Source: Bosea vestrisii
GTDB taxonomy: Bacteria; Pseudomonadota; Alphaproteobacteria; Rhizobiales; Beijerinckiaceae
NCBI RefSeq assembly: GCF_030144325.1
Contig: NZ_CP126307.1
Coordinates: forward strand, 2,170,001-2,234,000
DNA: 64,000 nt
Reading direction: 5' to 3'
The notes beneath the pieces are model-generated. The model made no database searches. It had not been told where the DNA came from and saw only the letters and a list, made by a program, of their open reading frames with translations. Of this stretch, positions 8,131 through 16,099 are shown in pieces (the first letter of the stretch is position 1; each line of letters opens with the position of its first letter). The position numbers and the translations under genes were made by a program.

Positions 8131-8595
8131 ATGCTGACCCACCTGCCGACGCTGTCGCGCCGTGATGCGGTGAAGGCCGCCGCCTGGGCTCTCGCCGCCG
8201 CCGCGATCGCGCCGAAGCTCGCTTTCGCCGACGAAAAGACCGTCGCTGCCGAGATCAAGAAGCTTTACGGCGACAAGCCGATGGCCTCGGGAAAGATCAA
8301 GCTCGACGTGCCCGAGATCGCCGAGAACGGCTTGGTCGTTCCGATCAACATCGAGATCGAGAGCCCGATGACGGAGGCCGACTACGTCAAGGCGGTCCAC
8401 ATCTTCGCCGAGGGCAATCCCCAGCCCGGCGTCGTCAGCTACCAGTTCACGCCGGCCTGCGGAAAGGCCTCGGCCGCGACGCGCATGCGGCTCGCGCAGA
8501 CGCAGGACATCATCTGCGTTGCCGAGATGTCGAACGGCGCGCTGCACACGGCCAAGGCCAACATCAAGGTCACGATCGGCGGCTGCGGCGGCTGA
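8131..8595 (+). CDS. soxY: SoxY, sulfur-carrier protein
   Basis: 154 residues. A Tat-type signal (LSRRDAVKAAAWALAAAA) is followed by the immunoglobulin-like SoxY domain. The swinging C-terminal arm ends in GGCGG with the carrier Cys152, to which thiosulfate and its intermediates are bound during oxidation. The twin-arginine signal fits export as a folded heterodimer with SoxZ, the next gene. It starts the plus-strand unit soxY-soxZ-soxB-soxC-soxD. Confidence 0.95.
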   Translation: MLTHLPTLSRRDAVKAAAWALAAAAIAPKLAFADEKTVAAEIKKLYGDKPMASGKIKLDVPEIAENGLVVPINIEIESPMTEADYVKAVHIFAEGNPQPGVVSYQFTPACGKASAATRMRLAQTQDIICVAEMSNGALHTAKANIKVTIGGCGG

Positions 8596-8638
8596 CGCCC
8601 CGCATCACCATCGACCAGAACAAGGCGAGGACATCCCC

Positions 8639-8968
8639 ATGACCACCAAGCCCACGCCCCGCGTGCGTGTTCCGGCCAAGGCCACGGCCGGCGAGATGAT
8701 CGAGATCAAGACGCTGATCTCGCACGAGATGGAATCCGGCCAGCGCAAGGACGCCAAGGGCGAGACCATCCCACGCCAGATCATCAACAAGTTCACGGCG
8801 AGCTTCAACGGCAAGCCGGTCTTCGCGGCCGATTGGTTCCCGGCGATCTCGGCCAATCCCTACCAATCCTTCTTCTTCAAGGCGACGGAATCGGGCGAGT
8901 TCACCTTCACCTGGAAGGACGACAACGGCTCCGAATACGTCTCGAAGAACAAGCTGACGGTCGGCTGA
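8639..8968 (+). CDS. soxZ: SoxZ, partner of the sulfur carrier
   Basis: 109 residues from the ATG at 8639, the start that gives the normal SoxZ N-terminus (MTTKPTPRVRVP) with no signal peptide. The protein would therefore be exported with SoxY by the Tat route. The conserved SoxZ segments ISHEMESGQRKD and FKATESGEFTFTWKDDNG are present. SoxZ holds SoxY and presents its cysteine arm to SoxAX, SoxB and SoxCD. An upstream in-frame ATG exists at 8519 inside soxY but would add a nonsense extension. Confidence 0.95.
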   Translation: MTTKPTPRVRVPAKATAGEMIEIKTLISHEMESGQRKDAKGETIPRQIINKFTASFNGKPVFAADWFPAISANPYQSFFFKATESGEFTFTWKDDNGSEYVSKNKLTVG

Positions 8969-8982
8969 GCCTTTAGAATCGC

Positions 8983-9006
8983 AGCGCTGCCGGCTTCGGC
9001 AGCGCT
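8983..9006 (+). terminator. Strong hairpin between soxZ and soxB
   Basis: A perfect 10-bp stem, AGCGCTGCCG at 8983-8992 with CGGCAGCGCT at 8997-9006, closes on a 4-base loop. No T-run follows, and soxB begins 52 bases later on the same strand. It may be a partial terminator or an RNA-processing hairpin that sets soxYZ expression above the downstream genes; that role is inference. Confidence 0.4.
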
Positions 9007-9057
9007 TCCGCTTTGGATCCCCTGGATCGCGATGTGCGCGCATCCAAAGGATGAGCC

Positions 9058-10755
9058 ATGATCTCAAGACGCGAATTCCTGCAGGCGACGGCGGTCGCCG
9101 CAGCGTTGACGACCGGCTCCGGCCTCGGCCCGCTCGGGCGCGCCGCCGCCCAGCAGAAGCTGTCGCAGGCCGATATCCTGCGCTTCGAGCCGCAGGGCCA
9201 GGTCACCATCCTGCATGTGGCCGATATCCACGCCCAGTTGATGCCGCTGCAGTTCCGCGAGCCGGCGGTCAATCTCGGCGTCGGCGAGGTCAAGGGCCTG
9301 CCACCGCACCTGACCGACGTCGCCTTCCGCGAGCACTTCAAGATCGCGGCAGGCTCGGCCGACGCCTTCGCGCTGACCTCCGACGACTTCGTCTCGCTCG
9401 CCCGCAATTATGGCCGGATGGGCGGGCTCGACCGGATCGCGACGCTGGTCAAGGCGATCAGGGCCGAGCGCGGCGACGACAAGGTTCTGCTGCTCGACGG
9501 CGGCGACACCTGGCAGGGCAGCTGGAGCGCGCTCCAGACCAAGGGTCAGGACATGGTCGACGTCATGTCGGCCCTGAAGCTCGACGCGATGACCTCGCAT
9601 TGGGAGTTCACCCTCGGCGCCGAGCGGGTCAAGGAGATCGTCGAGGCCGCACCCTTCGCCTTCCTTGCTCAGAACATCCGCGACAAGGAATGGAACGAGC
9701 CGGTCTTCCCGCCGCGCAAAGTCTTCGAGAAAGGCGGCGTCAAGGTCGCGGTGATCGGCCAGGCGCTGCCGCGCACGGCGGTCGCCAATCCGCGCTGGAT
9801 GTTCCCGGGCTGGGAGTTCGGCATCCGCGAGGAGGAAATCCAGAAGCAGGTCGAGGAGGCTCGCGCCGAAGGCGCCGCGATCGTCGTGCTGCTCTCGCAT
9901 GACGGCTTCGACGTCGACCGCAAACTGGCGAGCCGGGTCAAGGGCATCGACGTCATCCTGACCGCCCATACCCATGACGCCATGCCCGGGCTGATCCGGG
10001 TCGGCAACACTGCGCTGGTCGCCTCCGGCTCGCATGGCAAGTTCGTCTCGCGCCTCGACATCGCAGTGAAGGAGGGCAAGGTCGCCGATATCCGCTTCAA
10101 GCTGATGCCGGTCTTCGCCGATGCGATCGCGCCCGATCCGGAGATGGCGGCGCTGGTGACCAAGCTGCGCGCGCCTTTTGCCACCGACCTCGCCAAGGAG
10201 ATCGGCCGCACCGACTCGCTCCTCTACCGGCGCGGCAATTTCAACGGCAGCTTCGACGACCTGATCTGCGACGCCATGCTCTCGCAGCGCGACGCCGAGA
10301 TCGCGCTCTCGCCAGGCTTCCGCTGGGGCGGCTCGCTGCTGCCGGGCGAAGCGATCACCTGGGAGGCAATCAGCAACGCGACCGCAATCACCTATCCGAA
10401 CTGCTACCGGATGGAGATGACCGGCGCGCAGCTCAAGGAGATCCTCGAGGACGTCGCCGACAACATCTTCCACCCCGACCCCTATTTCCAGGGCGGCGGC
10501 GACATGGTCCGCATCGGCGGCATGGGCTACGCCATCGATGTCGGCAAGCCGATGGGCAGCCGCATCTCCGGCCTCACCCATCTCAAATCCGGCAAGCCGA
10601 TCGATGCCTCCCGCAAATACGTCGTCGCCGGCTGGGCCAGCGTCAATGAGGGCACGCAGGGTCCGCCGATCTGGGACGTGGTCCGCGACCACGTCGCCGC
10701 GACCAAGACCATCACCATCAAGCCGAACGACGCCGTGAAGGTGAGCGGGGCATGA
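9058..10755 (+). CDS. soxB: SoxB, thiosulfohydrolase
   Basis: 565 residues with a Tat signal (MISRREFLQATAVAAAL). It belongs to the 5'-nucleotidase-like dimetal family: metal-binding stretches HVADIHAQL, LLDGGDTWQG, and HTHDAMPG are in order. The usual GNHE of nucleotidases is replaced by SHWEFTLG, as in SoxB. SoxB hydrolyses the terminal sulfone of thiosulfate bound to SoxY and releases sulfate in the periplasm. Length and order in the operon are normal for the family. Confidence 0.95.
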   Translation: MISRREFLQATAVAAALTTGSGLGPLGRAAAQQKLSQADILRFEPQGQVTILHVADIHAQLMPLQFREPAVNLGVGEVKGLPPHLTDVAFREHFKIAAGSADAFALTSDDFVSLARNYGRMGGLDRIATLVKAIRAERGDDKVLLLDGGDTWQGSWSALQTKGQDMVDVMSALKLDAMTSHWEFTLGAERVKEIVEAAPFAFLAQNIRDKEWNEPVFPPRKVFEKGGVKVAVIGQALPRTAVANPRWMFPGWEFGIREEEIQKQVEEARAEGAAIVVLLSHDGFDVDRKLASRVKGIDVILTAHTHDAMPGLIRVGNTALVASGSHGKFVSRLDIAVKEGKVADIRFKLMPVFADAIAPDPEMAALVTKLRAPFATDLAKEIGRTDSLLYRRGNFNGSFDDLICDAMLSQRDAEIALSPGFRWGGSLLPGEAITWEAISNATAITYPNCYRMEMTGAQLKEILEDVADNIFHPDPYFQGGGDMVRIGGMGYAIDVGKPMGSRISGLTHLKSGKPIDASRKYVVAGWASVNEGTQGPPIWDVVRDHVAATKTITIKPNDAVKVSGA

Positions 10756-10798
10756 GCGCCTCCGCCATCACGCCGGTCAAAGAGCAAGGAGACGAGGC

Positions 10799-12073
10799 AT
10801 GACCTCTCCCGCAAAGCCCGATCCGCTCAGCCGCCGCCGCTTCCTCGGCGGGGCGGCGCTCGCCGGAGCCGGCCTCGCCGGCACCGGGCTGGCCCGCGCC
10901 GAAACAGGCAAGCCCGATCCGCTGATCACCGAGGTCCAGGACTGGAGCCGCTATCTCGGCGAAGGCGTCGACAAGCGGCCCTATGGCACGCCGTCGCGCT
11001 TCGAGAAGCACGTGATCCGCCGCGACGTCTCCTGGCTGACGGCCTCGCCGGAATCCTCGGTCAACTTCACGCCGCTGCACGAGCTCGACGGGATCATCAC
11101 CCCGTCCGGCCTCTGCTTCGAGCGCCATCATGGCGGCATCGCCGACATCGAGCCGGCCAGTCACCGATTGATGATCCATGGCCTGGTCGAGAAGCCGCTG
11201 GTCTTCACCATGGAAGACATCAAGCGGATGCCGCGGCAGAACCGCATCTACTTCCTCGAATGCGCGGCGAATTCCGGCATGGAGTGGCGTGGTGCGCAGC
11301 TCAACGGCTGCCAGTTCACCCACGGCATGGTCCACAACGTCATGTACACCGGCGTGCCGCTGAAGCTGCTGCTGGCCGAGGCCGGGGTGAAGACCACAGC
11401 CAAATGGCTGCTGCTGGAAGGCGCCGATTCCTCGGGCATGAACCGCTCGCTGCCGCTCGAGAAGGCGCTCGACGACGTGCTGATCGCCTTCGCCATGAAC
11501 GGCGAGGCGCTGCGGCCCGAGCAGGGCTATCCGCTGCGCGCCGTCATCCCCGGCTGGGAGGGCAATCTCTGGGTCAAATGGCTCCGGCGCATCGAGGTCG
11601 GCGACCAGCCCTGGCAGGCGCGCGAGGAGACCTCGAAATACACCGACCTCCTGGCCGATGGCCGCTCGCGCCGCTTCACCTTCTTCATGGACGCCAAATC
11701 GGTGGTGACCAACCCGTCGCCGCAGGCGCCATTGAAGCAGAAGGGCCGCAACGTCCTCTCTGGCCTTGCCTGGTCCGGACGCGGCACGATCAAACGTGTC
11801 GACGTCACCCTCGACGGCGGCAAGAACTGGCAACACGCCAGGATCGACGGGCCGGTGCTCGATAAGTCGCTGACCCGCTTCTACGTCGATTTCGACTGGG
11901 CCGGGCAGGACCTCTTGATCCAGTCACGCGCCATCGATTCGACCGGCTATCTCCAGCCAACCAAGGAGGAGCTGCGCAAGGTCCGCGGCACCAACTCGAT
12001 CTACCACAACAACGGCATCCAGACCTGGCATGTGAAGGCGAACGGGGAGACCGAAAATGTCGAGATCGGTTAA
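10799..12073 (+). CDS. soxC: SoxC, molybdenum subunit of the sulfane dehydrogenase
   Basis: 424 residues with a Tat signal (SRRRFLGGAALAGAGLAG). It is of the sulfite oxidase family: the molybdenum-binding Cys155 lies in YFLECAANSGMEW, followed by the dimerisation domain. SoxCD oxidises the sulfane sulfur left on SoxY after SoxB, giving six further electrons, so its presence predicts full oxidation of thiosulfate to sulfate without sulfur globules. The 3' end overlaps soxD by 17 bases. Confidence 0.95.
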   Translation: MTSPAKPDPLSRRRFLGGAALAGAGLAGTGLARAETGKPDPLITEVQDWSRYLGEGVDKRPYGTPSRFEKHVIRRDVSWLTASPESSVNFTPLHELDGIITPSGLCFERHHGGIADIEPASHRLMIHGLVEKPLVFTMEDIKRMPRQNRIYFLECAANSGMEWRGAQLNGCQFTHGMVHNVMYTGVPLKLLLAEAGVKTTAKWLLLEGADSSGMNRSLPLEKALDDVLIAFAMNGEALRPEQGYPLRAVIPGWEGNLWVKWLRRIEVGDQPWQAREETSKYTDLLADGRSRRFTFFMDAKSVVTNPSPQAPLKQKGRNVLSGLAWSGRGTIKRVDVTLDGGKNWQHARIDGPVLDKSLTRFYVDFDWAGQDLLIQSRAIDSTGYLQPTKEELRKVRGTNSIYHNNGIQTWHVKANGETENVEIG

Positions 12074-12794
12074 TCCCGTCCTGCTTGCAGGCTTCGCAGC
12101 AGTCGTCGTGCTCGCGGCTGCGCCGCTGATCGCGCAGACCAAGCCACCGGCCAAGCAGGCCCAGACGCATCCGCCGGCAAAAGCCGCTCCGGCCCCCGCC
12201 CCCGCGGCGAAGCTCGGCCTCGGCCGCGAGGCGCTACCGGAGGAGATCAAGGCCTGGGACATCGCGGTGCGCCCCGACGGCAAGGGCCTGCCGCCCGGCA
12301 AGGGCACGGTCAAGCAGGGCGACGAGATCTTCCAGGCGCAGTGCGCCAGTTGCCATGGCGAATTCGGCCAGGGCAACAACCGCTGGCCGGTGCTGGCCGG
12401 CGGCATGGGCTCGCTGAAATCCGACCGGCCGGAGAAGACGATCGGCTCGTTCTGGCCCGATCTCTCGACCGTGTTCGACTATGTCCGCCGGGCAATGCCC
12501 TATGGCAACGCCCAGTCGCTGTCGCCGAACGAGCTCTACGCCGTCACCGCCTATTTGCTCTACCTGAACGACATCGTGAAGGACGAGGACTTCGAACTGT
12601 CGGATAAGAACTTTACCAGTGTGAAGCTGCCGAACGCGGCCGCCTTCTACGATGACGACCGCGAGACGACGGAGAAGGCGTTCTGGGGCAAGGAGCCGTG
12701 CATGAGCAACTGCAAGCCGGAGGTGAAGATCACCGGACGCGCGGCGGTGCTCGACGTGACGCCGGATTCCAAGTCCGCGCCGAAGGTCGATTGA
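12057..12794 (+). CDS. soxD: SoxD, short monohaem cytochrome c subunit of the sulfane dehydrogenase
   Basis: 245 residues with a signal anchor or signal peptide, then an Ala/Pro-rich linker (about residues 28-52), then a cytochrome domain with CASCH at 96-100. Dihaem SoxD of Paracoccus is about 380 residues; this one lacks the second domain and keeps a CMSNC near the C-terminus. It would take electrons from SoxC and pass them to small cytochromes c. The start lies inside soxC. Confidence 0.88.
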   Translation: MSRSVNPVLLAGFAAVVVLAAAPLIAQTKPPAKQAQTHPPAKAAPAPAPAAKLGLGREALPEEIKAWDIAVRPDGKGLPPGKGTVKQGDEIFQAQCASCHGEFGQGNNRWPVLAGGMGSLKSDRPEKTIGSFWPDLSTVFDYVRRAMPYGNAQSLSPNELYAVTAYLLYLNDIVKDEDFELSDKNFTSVKLPNAAAFYDDDRETTEKAFWGKEPCMSNCKPEVKITGRAAVLDVTPDSKSAPKVD

Positions 12795-13111
12795 TGCAGA
12801 GGGCCGGCGCCGTCCGTCTTGCGGTGCTCGGCCTCGTCCTGGCCTGCGCACCGGCAGAAGCGGCCGGCGACCGGGCACTGGGGGAATATCTCTCGTCGGA
12901 ATGCACGAGCTGCCACCAGACCAGCGGCCGGCAGGTCGGCGGCATCCCGGCGATCATCGGCCATCCGGCCGAGCAGTTCGTCGCGCTGATGAATGCCTAT
13001 CGCGAGAGGCAGCGCGACAACCAGGTGATGCAGACGATCGCGGCGCGGCTCTCCAGCGAGGAGATCGCAGCGCTGGCTGCCTACTACGAGAGTCTGAAGC
13101 CCAATCCATAG
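12794..13111 (+). CDS. Small cytochrome c, flavocytochrome-type (SoxE/FccA-like)
   Basis: 105 residues from the ATG at 12794, overlapping the soxD stop by one base (TGATG). Signal peptide to about residue 24, haem motif CTSCH at 37-41, and the ending LAAYYESLKP typical of the cytochrome subunits of sulfide dehydrogenases. A probable axial methionine follows in NQVMQTIA. Its likely partner is the FAD protein at 13719-14993, with a DsrE-like gene between them. It could also simply be the SoxCD electron acceptor. Confidence 0.8.
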   Translation: MQRAGAVRLAVLGLVLACAPAEAAGDRALGEYLSSECTSCHQTSGRQVGGIPAIIGHPAEQFVALMNAYRERQRDNQVMQTIAARLSSEEIAALAAYYESLKPNP

Positions 13112-13143
13112 CAGGGCATATGGCCCGAGCCGAGGAGGACACG

Positions 13144-13671
13144 ATGTCGGAGGACACTCACCAGGCTTCGCGCCGGGCGCTGATGCTGGCGGCGGCGAGC
13201 GGGGTCGTCGCTGCGACCGCCCCGGCCCTTGCCGTCCCCCGGCAGACGGCGCTCGCCGACCTCAAGAAGGACGCCGATGTTGCCTGCCTCTACCATTGCG
13301 ATTTCGGCGATCCCCAGCGCTTCATCCAGATGCTGCAGAACATCGCCAACCACTATTCCGCCTATGGCGCCGATCCGTTCGCGCTCCAGCTCGCCATCGT
13401 CGCGCATGGTCCCGGCGTGAAGTTCTTCCTGGAAAGCCTCGACGGCACCAGCTGGGGTGACGAAGCGGCCACGGTCCCGAAAATCTTCGAGCGGGTCGAG
13501 GACGTCGCCAGGAACGGGCTGAAGGTCCATCTCTGCGAGATCACCTTCGCCCGGTTGAAGATCGACAAGAGCAAGGCGCGCAAGGCCGAGTTCGTCGGCT
13601 TCGTGCCCTCCGGCGTCGCCGCTGTAGCCGCGCTGCAGGCCAAGGGCTTCGCCTATTTGAAGGTCGGATAG
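13144..13671 (+). CDS. Exported DsrE-family protein
   Basis: 175 residues; the ATG at 13144 follows a GAGGAGGA ribosome site, and an alternative ATG lies at 13120. Signal peptide with SRRALMLAAASG, then a DsrE/DsrF-like fold: LACLYHCDFG-like start (ACLYHCDFGDPQRF), AIVAHGPGVKFF and a late conserved cysteine in GLKVHLCEITF. DsrE proteins carry or transfer sulfur on cysteine. Placed between the cytochrome and the flavoprotein, it may shuttle sulfane sulfur in the periplasm (inference). Confidence 0.75.
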   Translation: MSEDTHQASRRALMLAAASGVVAATAPALAVPRQTALADLKKDADVACLYHCDFGDPQRFIQMLQNIANHYSAYGADPFALQLAIVAHGPGVKFFLESLDGTSWGDEAATVPKIFERVEDVARNGLKVHLCEITFARLKIDKSKARKAEFVGFVPSGVAAVAALQAKGFAYLKVG

Positions 13672-13718
13672 GGCCCGCAAGAGGCCTGCCGTCAGCCGTG
13701 GGAAGGGGAGAGAAAACC

Positions 13719-14993
13719 ATGTCGACCAGTCGCCGCACATTCCTGTCCGGGCTTGCCGCCGCGGGCAGCTTCGCCATCGCCTCGCCCGCCGTGCTCGGCC
13801 AGGGCAAGCCGCGCGTCGTCGTCATCGGCGGCGGAGCCGGCGGCGCGACAGCGGCGAAATACATCGCCAAGGATTCAGGCGGCGCCATTGCGTTGACGCT
13901 GGTCGAGGAGAACGAGGTCTACCAGACCTGCTTCCACTCCAATCTCTTCATCGGTGGCTTCAAATCCTATGAGGAGATCAGCCATCGCTACGATGCGCTG
14001 GCGAAGAACCACGGCATCACGCTCGCCCGCGCCCGCGCCACCCAGATCGATCGCGACAAGAAGGAGGTCGTGCTCTCGACCGGCGCTCGCCTGCCCTATG
14101 ACCGCCTCGTCGTCTCGCCCGGCATCGACCTCAAATACGATTCCGTCCCCGGCTGGTCAAAGGAGGCCGAGGAAGCCATGCCGCATGGTTGGAAGCCCGG
14201 CCGACAGACGCAGCTGATCAAACAGAAGCTCGACGCCGTCCCGAATGGCGGCACGATCCTGATGATCGCCCCGCCCAACCCCTATCGCTGCCCGCCCGGC
14301 CCCTATGAGCGCGCCTCAATGTTCGCCCATGTGCTCAAGGCGAGCGGCAAGCGCGACTGCAAGATCTTTATCCTCGACCCGAAGGACAGCTTCTCGAAGC
14401 AGGGCGTCTTCCAGGAGGGCTGGGAGAAGCATTACGGCGCGATGATCGAATGGCTCGGGCCGAAGGTGCATGACGGCATCAAGTCGGTCGACCCGAAGAG
14501 CAATACCGTCGTCACGGGCTTCGAGACCTACAAGGACTGCGCCTTCGTCAACGTCATCCCGGCCCAGATGGCCGGCGAGATCGCCCGCTCCGCCGGGCTC
14601 GCGCCAGCCGGCGGCTACTGCACGATCGATCCCGCCTCGATGAAATCCGTCGCCGATCCCAACATCTTCGTGCTCGGTGACGCCTGCATCGGCGGCGACA
14701 TGCCGAAATCGGCCTTCTCCGCCAACAGCCAGGCCAAGGTCGCGGCGATGGTGATCCGCGGCGAGCTCACCAATGCCCGCACTTTCCCTGCCCGCTACAT
14801 CAACACCTGCTGGTCGCTGATCGAGACCGACGACACCATCAAGGTCGGCGGCCGCTACGAGGCCAAGGACGGCAAGATCGCCGCGACCGAGACCTTCGTC
14901 TCGCAACCCCGCGAGAGCGCCGAACTGCGCAAGGAAAACCAGGCCGAGAACATCGGCTGGTATGCCGGCATCACCGCCGACATGTTCAGCTGA
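13719..14993 (+). CDS. fccB: FAD subunit of flavocytochrome c sulfide dehydrogenase (FccB/SoxF-like)
   Basis: 424 residues from the ATG at 13719, preceded by GGGGAGAG. A Tat signal (TSRRTFLSGLAAAG) precedes an FAD-binding Rossmann motif (VVVIGGGAGGATAAKYI). Redox cysteines are in YQTCFHSNLF and in PYRCPPGPYERA, with the second dinucleotide segment FVLGDACIGG. Together with the small cytochrome at 12794 it should oxidise sulfide or feed SoxYZ-bound sulfur electrons to cytochrome c. SoxF is the name used when it sits in sox operons. Confidence 0.88.
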   Translation: MSTSRRTFLSGLAAAGSFAIASPAVLGQGKPRVVVIGGGAGGATAAKYIAKDSGGAIALTLVEENEVYQTCFHSNLFIGGFKSYEEISHRYDALAKNHGITLARARATQIDRDKKEVVLSTGARLPYDRLVVSPGIDLKYDSVPGWSKEAEEAMPHGWKPGRQTQLIKQKLDAVPNGGTILMIAPPNPYRCPPGPYERASMFAHVLKASGKRDCKIFILDPKDSFSKQGVFQEGWEKHYGAMIEWLGPKVHDGIKSVDPKSNTVVTGFETYKDCAFVNVIPAQMAGEIARSAGLAPAGGYCTIDPASMKSVADPNIFVLGDACIGGDMPKSAFSANSQAKVAAMVIRGELTNARTFPARYINTCWSLIETDDTIKVGGRYEAKDGKIAATETFVSQPRESAELRKENQAENIGWYAGITADMFS

Positions 14994-15060
14994 AACCACT
15001 CACTGCGCCCTCGCCTCGTGCGGGGGCGCCAACCTCAGCTCTTCTTATCAGGGACTACGT

Positions 15061-15450
15061 ATGAAACTGCCGATCATTGCCGCCATGCTCGCCGCCACCT
15101 TCATCACGACCAGCAGCGCCCAGGCACAGGACGTCGCCGCCGGCGAGCGCTCCTGGAACAAGTGCCGCGCCTGCCACCAGGTCGGCGAAGGCGCCAAGAA
15201 CCTGGTCGGCCCGCAGCTCAACGGCCTGTTCGGCCGTCATACCGGCGAGGTCGAGGGCTACAGCTATTCGACCGCCAACAAGGGCGCGGGCATCACCTGG
15301 GACGAGGCGGTCTTCGCCGAGTACATCAAGGACCCGAAGGCCAAGATCCCCGGCACCAAGATGATCTTCGCCGGCATCAAGAACGAAAAAGAGATCGCCG
15401 ACCTCACCGCCTACCTCAAGCAGTTCGGCAAGGACGGCAAGAAGATGTGA
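15061..15450 (+). CDS. Class I cytochrome c (c2/c550 type) of the sox block
   Basis: 129 residues from the ATG at 15061; signal peptide ending in SAQAQD, haem motif CRACH at 35-39, axial Met101 in IPGTKMIF. It follows the fccB-like gene by 67 bases and is a natural electron acceptor for SoxAX, SoxCD and the flavocytochrome. A sister protein of identical length is encoded on the island at 34203-34592 (about 63 of 100 aligned mature residues identical by hand count). Confidence 0.9.
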   Translation: MKLPIIAAMLAATFITTSSAQAQDVAAGERSWNKCRACHQVGEGAKNLVGPQLNGLFGRHTGEVEGYSYSTANKGAGITWDEAVFAEYIKDPKAKIPGTKMIFAGIKNEKEIADLTAYLKQFGKDGKKM

Positions 15451-15537
15451 CGGGCCGCAACCAGCCTGCCGCGCTCATGACATGATCGGCCCGGAGGTTT
15501 GACGGGACGCCGCAATCGGCCCGAAAGGACCTTCCGA

Positions 15538-15921
15538 ATGACCACCAGCCGTAACCTTCTCGCAGGCGCGGCCCTTCTCGGCACGCTCGCCCTTGGTGGA
15601 TTCGCCCTGGCCCAGAGCCATCAGGGCCATGGCAGCCACGGCGCAGCCGCGCCGGCCGCGGCCGACACCGCCGCGACGCAGGCCTACAAGGCGGCCAACG
15701 ACAAGATGCACAAGGAGATGGGCGTCGTCTTCAGCGGCGATCCCGATGTCGACTTCGCCCGCGGCATGATCCCGCACCATCAGGGCGCGGTCGACATGGC
15801 CAAGGTCGTGCTCGCTCATGGCAAGGACCCCGAGCTGCGCAAGCTCGCCGAGGGCGTGATCACCGAGCAGGAAAAGGAGATCGCCTTCCTGCGCGAGTGG
15901 CTGAAGAAGCGCGGTCAGTGA
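15538..15921 (+). CDS. DUF305 periplasmic histidine/methionine-rich protein
   Basis: 127 residues from the ATG at 15538 with AAAGGA upstream. Signal peptide, then a histidine-rich stretch (HQGHGSHG) and the DUF305 core with DVDFARGMIPHHQGAVDMAK. DUF305 proteins are four-helix periplasmic proteins with a conserved His-His pair and are often found near copper-handling or cytochrome genes; function is not settled. The location after the cytochrome c suggests a link to copper supply for the respiratory chain, which is inference. Confidence 0.85.
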   Translation: MTTSRNLLAGAALLGTLALGGFALAQSHQGHGSHGAAAPAAADTAATQAYKAANDKMHKEMGVVFSGDPDVDFARGMIPHHQGAVDMAKVVLAHGKDPELRKLAEGVITEQEKEIAFLREWLKKRGQ

Positions 15922-16099
15922 CCCTCTCGCCCTGCCGGCTCCGGATCGACAGATCAGGGGGCGGCGTCATGCCGCCGCTTGCCCTGCAAGGCCGGCGCTG
16001 GCAGAGAGGCGGCGCGACTTGCGTCTACGCATCCCTGCATGCACAGGCCGCGAAACTCACATAGGCTTCCCTCTCGCCGTTCGGCCGCTCGCGGGTTCT

